From Micrococcales bacterium (GTDB taxonomy: Bacteria; Actinomycetota; Actinomycetes; Actinomycetales; Dermatophilaceae), in assembly GCA_003157445.1 (NCBI GenBank), contig PMJN01000413.1, positions 1 to 5,504 of the forward strand: 5,504 bases of DNA. Direction: 5' to 3'. A program made the position numbers and the translations under genes. The notes below the pieces were generated by a model. It saw nothing but the letters and a program-made list of their open reading frames with translations. It ran no database searches and was not told the DNA's origin. How positions within the stretch are numbered: position 1 is the first letter of the stretch; each line of letters begins with the position of its first letter. Below, piece by piece: positions 1 through 5,383 of this stretch.

Positions 1-141
1 CAGATTCGCGAGGCCGTGGGCCTGATCCTGCCGGCCGTGCCTGAGTCGAATCCGCGGCGCGTCACTGAGGCGAACCTGAGCCAGCTGTTGCACGATGCTT
101 GGTCCGGCGCGGAGCCCGTACGAAGGGGAGATGGCTCATGA
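1..141 (+). CDS. maleylacetate reductase, C-terminal end (partial)
   Basis: The reading frame is open from the first base and stops with TGA at 139-141, giving 46 residues that start upstream of the window. The tail reads [20 protein letters not shown], which matches the usual end of maleylacetate reductases (iron-type alcohol dehydrogenase superfamily): an NPRPVT-like turn, a short helix and an AW-G motif. Maleylacetate reductase reduces maleylacetate to 3-oxoadipate with NAD(P)H in the cytoplasm. Its stop overlaps the start of the next gene (ATGA), so the two are translationally coupled in one operon. The neighbour makes the substrate of this enzyme, which supports the call. Only the last ~12% of the protein is visible, so another iron-type dehydrogenase remains possible. 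Confidence 0.6.
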   Translation, partial: QIREAVGLILPAVPESNPRRVTEANLSQLLHDAWSGAEPVRRGDGS

Positions 142-1016
142 CCTCAAGGGAACAGGCCGATCGTGAGGCCGCGCTGACCGATCGGGTGGTGCAGAGCTTT
201 GCCGGTACGGAATCGACGCGGTTGAAACAGGTCATGGAGTCGCTGGTGCGCCACCTACATGCGTTCGCCCGCGACGTGCGGCTCAGTGAGGCGGAATGGC
301 GGCAGGCGATCGACTATCTCACTGCCTGTGGGCACATCACCGACGACCGGCGCCAGGAGTTCGTGCTGCTCTCTGACGTGTTGGGGTTTTCAATGCAGAC
401 GATCACCGTCAACAACGCAGCATACGGCGATGCCACCGAGGCCACCGTGGTCGGACCGTTCTTCGTCGCGCACTCACCCGAGATCGCGATCGGCGGCGAC
501 ATGTCGCACGGCGCGACGGGAATGCCGTGCTGGGTCGAGGGAACCGTGCGTGACTGCGCCGGTGCGCCACTGCCCGGCGCGCGCATCGAGGTATGGGAAT
601 GCGATGCCGACGGTCTCTACGACGTGCAGTACGCCGATGACCGGACGGCCTGTCGTGCGCATCTTTTCGCAGCCGCGGACGGGTCGTACTCGTTCAAGGG
701 GGTCAAACCGGTACCGTACCCGATTCCGGACGACGGGCCTGTCGGAGCGCTGCTGGGGGCCACCGGACGCTCGCCGATGCGGGCCGCGCACCTGCACTTC
801 ATGGTGTCAGCGCCCGGGCAGCGGACCCTGGTCACCCACATCTTCGTGGCCGGTGACGACTATCTCGAGCGCGACTCGGTATTCGGGGTCAGAGACTCAC
901 TCATCCGCGAGTTCGCCGACCAGCCCGCGGGCACCCCGACCCCGGACGGGCAGGTCGTGGCCGAGACGTGGACCCGGGCGCGGTTCGAAATAGTCCTCGC
1001 CCCGGCTGGTAGCTGA
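138..1016 (+). CDS. hydroxyquinol 1,2-dioxygenase (intradiol ring-cleavage dioxygenase)
   Basis: This 292-residue protein is a non-heme Fe(III) intradiol dioxygenase, predicted to cleave hydroxyquinol (1,2,4-trihydroxybenzene) to maleylacetate in the cytoplasm. The N-terminal helical dimerisation domain covers roughly residues 1-105 (motifs [12 protein letters not shown] and [10 protein letters not shown]). The beta-sandwich catalytic domain follows. All four iron ligands are visible: Tyr161 (GLYDVQY), Tyr194 (PVPYPIP), His218 and His220 (AAHLHF). As I recall the Nocardioides simplex enzyme (Tyr164, Tyr197, His221, His223), the spacing is identical. I chose the ATG at 138 because GGGGAG at 125-130 lies 7 bases upstream and the ATG overlaps the previous stop as ATGA. 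An in-frame TTG at 99 would add 13 residues without support. The length is normal for hydroxyquinol dioxygenases. Catechol or chlorocatechol 1,2-dioxygenase activity is the main alternative, but an adjacent maleylacetate reductase favours hydroxyquinol. Confidence 0.9.
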   Translation: MTSREQADREAALTDRVVQSFAGTESTRLKQVMESLVRHLHAFARDVRLSEAEWRQAIDYLTACGHITDDRRQEFVLLSDVLGFSMQTITVNNAAYGDATEATVVGPFFVAHSPEIAIGGDMSHGATGMPCWVEGTVRDCAGAPLPGARIEVWECDADGLYDVQYADDRTACRAHLFAAADGSYSFKGVKPVPYPIPDDGPVGALLGATGRSPMRAAHLHFMVSAPGQRTLVTHIFVAGDDYLERDSVFGVRDSLIREFADQPAGTPTPDGQVVAETWTRARFEIVLAPAGS

Positions 1017-1194
1017 GCGGTGGTGAACTGACCCCAAGCGCTGCGCGCGTGGAGCGCGTCGAGGGCCGTGAATGCGTCGGCCAGAGCAGGTGAGTGCAAC
1101 CCGATCAAGCCGGGCGAGCTGCCGGCGCCGTGGACGTATGCTCGCGACGTGTTCGAGGCGGCGGGGCTTCGCGCCACCTCAGGCGAGGCGGACG
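1017..1194. other. gene-less stretch after the dioxygenase, possible IS end
   Basis: No convincing coding sequence lies here; the open frames on both strands look like GC-rich composition. The stretch begins near TGAACTGACCCCAA at 1024-1037, which looks like an insertion-sequence end and could be the terminus of the ISAzo13-type remnant that follows. A 5-bp stem, GCGCT (1038-1042) with AGCGC (1053-1057), is present but has no T-run, so I do not call it a terminator. Confidence 0.3.
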
Positions 1195-1341
1195 CATCTG
1201 AGCGAGCTTCGGCGTCGGTTGTGGTTGGGGCGGAGGTTGCCGAGCTGGGTGCCGGGGGTGTCGCGGTTGTCGCACTGGCGGCGGGGGTGGCGCCGGACAC
1301 GGTGCGTCGGGGTCGGGCCGAAGCTCAGGGTCTGGATGCCG
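1195..1341 (+). pseudogene. ISAzo13-like transposase, N-terminal fragment with frameshift
   Basis: Two plus-strand frames join into one recognisable segment. LSELRRRLWLG is read from 1198 to 1230 and AEVAELGAGGVAVVALAAGV continues from 1230 in another frame, followed by APDTVRRGRAEAQ. This resembles the N-terminal helix-turn-helix of ISAzo13-family transposases, which read roughly (D/E)RQRRL..GAEA..LG.GG...VARAAGV...TV..G. The frames meet in a GGGG run at 1227-1230, and adding one G would restore a continuous frame. Nothing of the DDE catalytic domain follows: similarity ends near 1341, about 25 bases before the end of an unrelated minus-strand fragment. It is therefore a dead scrap of roughly 50 of the family's 400 or more residues. 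The family assignment is from memory of its consensus and is moderately uncertain. Confidence 0.5.
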
Positions 1342-1366
1342 CTTCGGTGGTCAGCAGCCCTGCAGT

Positions 1367-1516
1367 TCAGCCTCGTGAGTACTTATTCTTCTGGTACTCC
1401 TGAACCCATTTCTTGGAGCTCAACCAGGTTCCTTGTCCTGACTTCTGGGCGCGGAGGCGACCGCGGATGGCGGCCACGCGGAGCGAGTTGGCGGTCAGAC
1501 CCGATTTCTTGTCGGC
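1367..1516 (-). pseudogene. excisionase/HTH_17-like DNA-binding protein, C-terminal fragment
   Basis: On the minus strand, in a different frame from the neighbouring transposase, about 49 residues read like the C-terminal half of a small MerR/excisionase-type HTH domain. They contain SGLTANSLRVAAIRGRLRAQ, then a beta-wing GTWLSSKKWV and a final helix QEYQKNKY, with stop TGA at 1369-1367. This fits the HTH_17 pattern of recognition helix, RGRL turn, wing ending in W/I, and final helix with EY. The segment upstream (1517-1645) fits no single frame: the frame that would feed it most naturally differs by one base near 1516. No start codon or ribosome-binding site can be assigned. It is probably the remnant of a small regulator, excisionase or plasmid-type protein fused to the broken IS3 element. 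Residue composition (K, Q, Y rich) differs from the surrounding shadow frames. The function is not known. Confidence 0.4.
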
Positions 1517-1644
1517 AGGCTGGCCGGTGGCACCAGCCTGGCTGGGCCTGCGACGGCGGGTATGACGAACCGGTAGAGGTTGTTCGTGACGGATCGGGCG
1601 ATGAGCTCCCCCCTCGGGCCGAGGTCGCCTGCGTCCGCTTTGCA

Positions 1645-2393
1645 CGCCGGGACAGAACTTCGTGCTCGAGGGTCGAGAAAAACGATTCGGCAGCTGCGTT
1701 GTCAAAACACGAACCGACCCGTCCCATCGACTGCCTGATCCCGAGTTTGTCCTTACACAGCAACGTAAAACTGCTCGCGGTATAGGTCGAGCCGCGGTCG
1801 GTATTAAAGATAACCGACTCGATTTTGGTGCGTCCGCCGCGTCCCGCGGCAGCGATCTTGATCGCATCAGCGGCCAGCTGCGCGTTCGGGTGCTCGGAGG
1901 TCGGGGCGGCCAGCAGCCGTCGAGAGAACAGGTCGAGCACGGTGGCCATGTACAGCTTGCCTTCATCGGTGGGGATCTCGGTGATATCCCCGCACCACGT
2001 CAGGTTCGGCCCGGGCGCGGTGAAGTCCCGTTTGAGCAGGTCGGGGAATTTCGGTGCTTTCCTGTCCTGGCGGGTTAATCCCATACTGTGCATGGGTTTT
2101 CGCCCTTGAAGCCCTAGGCGACGCATCGAGTCAGCGACCGTGTTCACGCCGACCGTCCACCCCGCCGCAAGCAGGTCGGCATGCACCCGAGGCGAGCCAT
2201 AAGTGCGCTTGGATGTGTTGAACATCTTCAGCACCTCGGCGTCCAGATCAGCTCGGCGCCGCTGACCCGGGGTGGCCGGCCGGTTGAGCCACTTGTAGAA
2301 CCACGACTGGCTTACTCCCAGGATCACGCAGCACACCGCGTACGGGACGCGGTAGAAGGTCCTCTGGTTGGCGATGAAGCGTGCCACGCTCAC
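1645..2393 (-). pseudogene. IS3-family transposase OrfB (DDE integrase), C-terminally truncated
   Basis: About 250 residues are recognisable from GTG 2393. AAGGAGG (2407-2401), a perfect Shine-Dalgarno match 7 bases upstream, and the GTGA overlap with the orfA stop support this start. The HTH_21 region is residues ~40-100 (RTYGSPRVHADLLAAG). The rve integrase core has Asp136 (WCGDITEI), Asp199 (NTDRGSTYT) and Glu236 (DNAAAESFF). The spacing from the second Asp to Glu is 36 residues, one more than the usual 35, with the extra residue probably in LCKDKLGI. Family similarity stops after LEHEVLSRR. The expected final helix and the YN.RR.HSS segment are absent, and the frame runs on through unrelated sequence to a stop at 1383. 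The product would be about 336 residues with a foreign tail of about 86. The loss of the C-terminus and the broken orfA make it inactive. Confidence 0.85.
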
Positions 2394-2680
2394 TTCGTCG
2401 CCTCCTTCACCCACAGGACCACGGAGCGCTTGAGGACATCGCGCTCCATACGCAGCTCGGCGTTCTCGCTGCGTAGCCGCTTCAGCTCGGCGATGTCATC
2501 CACAGACAGGCCGCTGGTGCCCTCCCGCTCGGCACGATCCTAGCCATACCAACGGCCCAGCGTGCCCTCGTTGATTCCAAGATCACGAGCGACCTGAGCG
2601 ATCGATTTACCGGTCTCCCGGACGATCCGCACAGCCCCCTCACAAAACTCCTGGTCGAACTTCCTTCGTTTCTCCGACAT
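2390..2680 (-). pseudogene. IS3-family transposase OrfA with internal stop codon
   Basis: The frame starts at ATG 2680 ([12 protein letters not shown]) and would give 96 residues ending KEATK. It holds the IS3/IS911-type Tnp_1 helix-turn-helix (residues ~12-45, [20 protein letters not shown]) and a leucine-zipper-like helix near residues 62-90 ([20 protein letters not shown]), the parts that bind the terminal repeats and multimerise. Codon 47 is TAG (2542-2540). The conserved family sequence continues straight through it, so a single C-to-T change (CAG to TAG) explains the break. The GGAG at 2690-2687 in front of ATG is a weak-to-fair ribosome-binding site. The stop codon overlaps the orfB start (GTGA). 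Truncation at residue 46 removes the zipper and also any OrfAB fusion product. Confidence 0.88.
2401..2407 (-). promoter_or_regulatory. strong ribosome-binding site for orfB inside orfA
   Basis: AAGGAGG on the minus strand lies within the last codons of orfA and is 7 bases from the GTG at 2393. It decides the orfB start over the upstream in-frame GTG at 2414. It also shows that OrfB can be made by re-initiation, independently of the frameshift fusion used by many IS3 elements. Confidence 0.65.
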
Positions 2681-2699
2681 GACTACTCCTCATAGCGCA

Positions 2700-2726
2700 T
2701 GTCTCCACAGTTTTGGGGGAGGTTCA
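2700..2726 (-). repeat. terminal inverted repeat of the IS3 element (right end)
   Basis: On the minus strand the element begins TGAACCTCCCCCAAAACTGT followed by GGAGACA. The 5'-TG terminus, the C-run and the position 46 bases before the orfA start are typical of IS3 ends. No matching partner is found next to the truncated orfB. A weak resemblance (TGAAC, CCCC, AA) exists at 1024-1037. Confidence 0.55.
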
Positions 2727-2741
2727 CGCCGGTTGAATGCT

Positions 2742-3050
2742 GTGCGTGGTGAGCGATGAGGAAACGGCGCCCTTGAGGCGTCAGGTGGGGATCAGGAAGG
2801 CGAAAGCGAGTGAATCGCTGATGAAGTGTCGAAACACGAAAAGTAGGTGACATCGAAACCGGGGCGTCGATTCGATCCTGGGATGAGTCTGGCGGGTGCG
2901 CGTTTACTGGCGCAACATTGGCAGCGTTGCGGCCGCCAGGAGGTGACGATGCTTTCGGGCGAGGCTGTGCCGGCGGCGGCCAGGACTGTGCCCACGGCGA
3001 GTGGACCGACCTTGAGCTCGACCCGAACCACTCGATGGCGTTGATGAATC
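2742..3050 (+). ncRNA. probable group II intron 5' part (domain I remnant), no reverse transcriptase
   Basis: No coding sequence fits here, but the plus strand is dense with perfect stems. AGCGA 2805-2809 pairs with TCGCT 2815-2819. GTGT 2826-2829 closes a CGAA loop with ACAC 2834-2837. ATCGAA 2852-2857 pairs with TTCGAT 2871-2876. CTGGCGG 2889-2895 pairs with CCGCCAG 2933-2939 and encloses a second stem, CGCAAC 2911-2916 with GTTGCG 2926-2931. The block starts with GTGCG at 2742-2746, which fits the GUGYG 5' consensus of group II introns, and has the GAAA-rich junctions of domain I. From memory, similar sequence precedes actinobacterial group II intron maturases. I see no maturase and no domain V hairpin downstream, so this would be a 5' fragment. 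Another structured RNA is the alternative. The boundaries, especially the right one, are approximate. Confidence 0.45.
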
Positions 3051-3449
3051 ACTCGCAGGCGAGGTAGATCGTCGCTGCGCAGGCGAGCAACGTTAAGGCG
3101 TGGAGCACGCTGGCATGCCTCGCTCCTGGGCCGCAGGCGAGGCGTGGACACTGTCCCCGGGGGCGGAGCCTCGACCCACGGCAGACGTAAAGAACAACTG
3201 ACATCGCATCGAAGGTCTCACCCACCCACAGCGAACGTGTGGGCCCGGTGACCGGGGACGCGAACGTCCCAGCGTGTCGATCAACCGGCGTATGAGCTAC
3301 TCCCCTTCAACAGGCATCAGCGTAGCGGGCAGGGGCTGTCCACCGATCCAGTGTCCTGATTGGTGTGCTCTTTTGCTCACCTGCTGGTCGATGACTCCAG
3401 ACTGGATGGCTACGGGCTGACCGAGGTCGTGCCAGCGACGACGACTCCT
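3051..3449. other. gene-less stretch between mobile debris and membrane protein
   Basis: I see no supportable gene. The short open frames on either strand have no ribosome-binding site and no protein-like pattern. It holds the GCAGGCGAG repeats and two adjacent palindromes, CCCACA 3225-3230 with TGTGGG 3238-3243, and CCCGGT 3244-3249 with ACCGGG 3251-3256. No T-run follows either, so they are not called as terminators. Confidence 0.4.
3055..3141 (+). repeat. three short direct repeats GCAGGCGAG
   Basis: The 9-mer GCAGGCGAG occurs at 3055-3063, 3079-3087 and 3133-3141. Starts are 24 and 54 bases apart, in the gene-less stretch after the structured block. No function can be assigned. GC-rich chance repetition or a degenerate iteron-like array are both possible. 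Confidence 0.3.
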
Positions 3450-3947
3450 TCAAACCGCGCGACGAGCGTGGCCTGGGCCCCCTTCGTGCTGCTCCCTGCG
3501 ATCGCGAAGGTTACCTAGGATCAGGACGATGGCCGCCAGCGCCACGATGCCTTCAGCGATCACGCTTATGGTCTTTTCGGGGTACCAGGTGGGGTCGTAC
3601 ATGTCTGGTAACGGGCCGATGGCCCCAACGTCGACGTACCGGTAGAGCAGAACCGCCGCGAGGCCACCCGCTGCGGTCACGAACGCCACGGCTGCGGCCA
3701 GCAGGTGATCCATGAACAGAACGAGCAGCAAGGCGATCGCCGCCAGCACCGCCTCCACGCGGAAGAGCTGACCTTGGCTTACATGGTGAGGCCCGGCGCC
3801 TACGAAAGAGTCGAAGTCAGGGGCCAGATTCCAGTGCACGTACCCGTCAATGGCAAGGCCGCCTGCGACCACGAGCTTGAGCCACAGGCGACCGGTCTTC
3901 ATGGCATCAAGGCCGGTCGCGCCGGACGCACGAGTTGTTGCTCTCAT
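3450..3947 (-). CDS. four-helix integral membrane protein, function unknown
   Basis: This 165-residue protein has four predicted transmembrane segments at about residues 21-38 (LWLKLVVAGGLAIDGYVHW), 63-79, 80-102 and 126-146. A conserved-looking loop GPLPDMYDPTWYPEK (111-125) joins the last two helices, and the C-terminal tail is charged and basic. The start at ATG 3947 is supported by GGAGG five bases upstream (minus strand). An in-frame ATG at 3902 (MKTGRLW) would drop 15 mostly polar residues and is the alternative. I do not recognise the family. It looks like one of the small hypothetical membrane proteins common in actinobacteria. It is preceded by a TGAACC-N16-CGTCTC promoter-like site, so it is likely a target of the sigma factor encoded 0.9 kb away. 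A role in the envelope or in the response to that sigma factor's signal is inference. Confidence 0.8.
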   Translation of the reverse strand: MRATTRASGATGLDAMKTGRLWLKLVVAGGLAIDGYVHWNLAPDFDSFVGAGPHHVSQGQLFRVEAVLAAIALLLVLFMDHLLAAAVAFVTAAGGLAAVLLYRYVDVGAIGPLPDMYDPTWYPEKTISVIAEGIVALAAIVLILGNLRDRREQHEGGPGHARRAV

Positions 3948-3977
3948 TGAGTCCTCCGCTCTCCTGCCTCACCTGTA

Positions 3978-4005
3978 GAGACGTGTTAACCCGCGGTGAG
4001 GTTCA
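3978..4005 (-). promoter_or_regulatory. ECF (SigL-type) promoter of the membrane-protein gene
   Basis: On the minus strand a -35 element TGAACC (4005-4000), a 16-base spacer and a -10 element CGTCTC (3983-3978) match the mycobacterial SigL-type pattern TGAACC/CGT as I recall it. The ATG at 3947 lies about 30 bases downstream of the -10, leaving a short leader with its ribosome-binding site. The same -35 and spacer length occur in front of the ECF sigma gene in this window. Confidence 0.7.
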
Positions 4006-4147
4006 AGGTCCGCCGGGGCTGCCTTGCGTCTGGCTAAGGTGGGCCGAAGGCCGCCGCCTGATTCGCAATCTGGTCTGTGTCGGAAGGCATTAACTCGCGC
4101 GCCGCCATGGGCCTGACTCGACTCTCGACTAGGCCTATGGGCTGGGG

Positions 4148-4714
4148 TCAGCTTGTCGAAGGGGGAGGCAGGCCGAGCTGGCGACGCACAGAACGGACAG
4201 CCTCCTCTACCGTTTGGTTCGCGGCCGCCAGGATCGCCTGGTCTTGGCCTAGCTGCTGTAGGCAGTGGTCGGCGCTGAAGGTGAGGGTGAGTTTGGCCCG
4301 GGACTCGTTGGCCGTTACCAGGTCCCGTGCGGTCACTTCGACCGCTGGGGGCAAGGAGAGGGTGAGGATGTCCCGATCGAACATGCGCTCGGTTGCCGCA
4401 GCGTCGCGCAGGTCGGACTGGGCGCTGGCCAGGTGAGCACGGTTAGCGCCCGCGAGACGGTCAAAGTCGATCTCGAGGCGCCCATTGGCTTGTTCTGCAA
4501 TCCGCAGGTACTGCGTAGCCGGGCTCGGTGGCGCTGTTGTGTCAGGAGCAGCGGACTGGGCTGCGCAGCCGCCGGCGAGAAGGGTCGCCCCTAGCAGGAC
4601 CACAGCTAGCAGGACCACAGCCAGCAGGATGACAGCCCCGACATTCTGCCTTCGGCACCTTCCCAGCCCTATTTGGGGTAGAACCGTGCCCGCCGGTTGC
4701 CCATGGGTGCCCAC
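4148..4714 (-). CDS. putative lipoprotein, alpha-helical, function unknown
   Basis: The product has 188 residues from GTG 4714. A basic n-region (GRCRRQN, 18-24) is followed by a hydrophobic core (AVILLAVVLLAVVLLGATLL, 27-46) and a lipobox-like AGGC with Cys50. This predicts export, lipidation and anchoring on the outer face of the membrane. The -3 residue of the lipobox is Ala rather than the commoner Leu. A Thr/Ser/Pro-rich linker (51-68) leads to a mature part of about 120 residues that looks almost wholly helical, with heptad-like stretches (SAQSDLRDAAATERMFDRD, EEAVRSVRRQLG). No catalytic motif is visible and I do not recognise a family. The start is uncertain: no good ribosome-binding site precedes the GTG, but no better in-frame start precedes the signal peptide. 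The gene is divergent from the ECF sigma gene, with 153 bases between their starts. The hydrophobic core is encoded by a 15-bp tandem repeat. Confidence 0.75.
   Translation of the reverse strand: MGTHGQPAGTVLPQIGLGRCRRQNVGAVILLAVVLLAVVLLGATLLAGGCAAQSAAPDTTAPPSPATQYLRIAEQANGRLEIDFDRLAGANRAHLASAQSDLRDAAATERMFDRDILTLSLPPAVEVTARDLVTANESRAKLTLTFSADHCLQQLGQDQAILAAANQTVEEAVRSVRRQLGLPPPSTS
4591..4635 (-). repeat. 15-bp in-frame tandem repeat in the lipoprotein signal peptide
   Basis: Two identical 15-base units (plus-strand CTAGCAGGACCACAG at 4591-4605 and 4606-4620) are followed by a third with three mismatches (4621-4635). The unit is a multiple of three and encodes the repeating LLAVV pattern of the hydrophobic core, so copy-number change would lengthen or shorten the signal peptide by five residues without breaking the frame. 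Confidence 0.9.
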
Positions 4715-4823
4715 GCCATCTCATACCGGAGCTGAAGGCCCTCTGTGGACCCAGCCTGGCTCAAGGCGAGGCGGGCGGCTTATCCCTGCGCAGGTCCACA
4801 CTGGAGGTTCAGGTCGGCCATGG

Positions 4824-4851
4824 TGAACCAACTGCACCTGAGGTGCGTTTA
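4824..4851 (+). promoter_or_regulatory. autoregulatory ECF (SigL-type) promoter of the sigma gene
   Basis: A -35 element TGAACC (4824-4829), a 16-base spacer and a -10 element CGTTTA (4846-4851) have the same layout as the site upstream of the membrane-protein gene. Transcription would start near 4857, just ahead of GGAGG (4859-4863) and the GTG start at 4868, giving a very short leader. This also argues against translation from the ATG at 4820, which lies upstream of the -35. Confidence 0.7.
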
Positions 4852-4867
4852 CCCGGGTGGAGGACCA

Positions 4868-5383
4868 GTGACCAGCAGCAGCCAGGCCGATCTCATGCAG
4901 GAGCTGCACGACGAGCATGCAGCGGCCCTGTGGGGCTACTGCGTGCGTCTGACTAACGGCGACCGGCCGCGCGCCCAGGACATTGTCCAGGAGACGCTGT
5001 TGCGTGCTTGGCGCAACCCGAAGGTCCTTGACCGGTCCCCGGGCTCGGCCCGGGCGTGGTTGTTCACCGTCGCGCGGAACCTGGTGATCGACGAGTGGCG
5101 CACGCGCCGCGCGCAGCTCGAGGTCTCTACCGCGCAGGTCCCGGAAGAGATCCCGGTAGGGGACCAGACCGACCAGCTGCTGCAGTCTTGGGTCGTGGCC
5201 GACGCCCTGAGCCGGCTGTCCGAGGACCACCGGCTGGTTCTGGTGGAGTGCTACTACCGGGGGCGTTCGGTGGCGGAGGCCGCCAGACGCCTGGATATTC
5301 CGCAGGGCACTGTCAAGTCGCGTACGCACTACGCCCTTCAGGCGTTGCGTCTGGAACTGCAGGAGACGGGGGTGGGGCCGTGA
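4868..5383 (+). CDS. ECF RNA polymerase sigma factor, SigL-like
   Basis: This is a 171-residue ECF sigma-70 factor that would direct RNA polymerase to its own promoter class. Sigma region 2 spans about residues 8-80 (ELHDEHAAALWGYCVRLT, AQDIVQETLLRAW, then the -10-reading helix ARAWLFTVARNLVIDEWR). A variable linker follows (80-105), then region 4 at about 107-165 (ALSRLSEDHRLVLVECYYRG, HTH AEAARRLDIPQGTVKSR), which reads the -35 element. As I remember them, both the residues and the following anti-sigma gene resemble Mycobacterium tuberculosis SigL (about 177 residues) with RslA. I prefer GTG 4868: GGAGG lies 4 bases upstream, length fits, and the putative promoter sits between it and the in-frame ATG 4820, which would give 187 residues. 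The stop overlaps the anti-sigma start as GTGA, so the two are translationally coupled. Orthology to SigL rather than another ECF group is likely but not proven. Confidence 0.9.
   Translation: MTSSSQADLMQELHDEHAAALWGYCVRLTNGDRPRAQDIVQETLLRAWRNPKVLDRSPGSARAWLFTVARNLVIDEWRTRRAQLEVSTAQVPEEIPVGDQTDQLLQSWVVADALSRLSEDHRLVLVECYYRGRSVAEAARRLDIPQGTVKSRTHYALQALRLELQETGVGP

Larger units (their letters stand above)
1645..2726 (-). mobile_element. IS3-family insertion sequence, degenerate and truncated
   Basis: The element carries the two overlapping IS3 reading frames on the minus strand, orfA (HTH) and orfB (DDE integrase). Its intact end is on the right. Read on the minus strand it starts TGAACCTCCCCCAAAACTGT at 2726, followed by GGAGACATG and then the orfA start at 2680. 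The left end is missing: recognisable transposase ends at about 1645, before the last ~50-60 residues of orfB and before any terminal repeat. With a stop inside orfA as well, the element cannot move on its own. It inserted into, or was later joined to, other mobile debris on both sides. Confidence 0.85.

Noticed and set aside
1024..1050. TGAACT with CGT 18 bases later as an ECF promoter
   Set aside because: The hexamer is imperfect, the spacing differs from the two good sites, and no gene follows. An IS end explains it better.
1038..1057. Terminator after the dioxygenase gene
   Set aside because: The stem has only 5 bp with a 10-base loop and no T-run.
860..1300. 146-codon open frame on the minus strand
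   Set aside because: It overlaps the well-supported dioxygenase 3' end, is low-complexity Ala/Ser/Thr, and has no start signal.
1072..1785. 237-codon open frame on the plus strand
   Set aside because: It crosses the ISAzo13 scrap, the HTH tail and the antisense of IS3 orfB. Only the short LSELRRRLWLG part looks like protein; the rest is a shadow.
2792..3151. 119-codon open frame on the minus strand
   Set aside because: It runs antisense to the strongly structured block, has no ribosome-binding site and no recognisable domain. GC-rich structured RNA commonly leaves such open frames.
4042..4062. GGCC-GAA-GGCC hairpin as terminator of the lipoprotein gene
   Set aside because: The stem is only 4-5 bp and there is no T-rich tail on the minus strand; chance is likely in GC-rich DNA.
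4721..5329. 202-codon open frame antisense to the sigma factor
   Set aside because: It is a mirror frame of a clear ECF sigma gene in high-GC DNA; no protein family pattern is seen.
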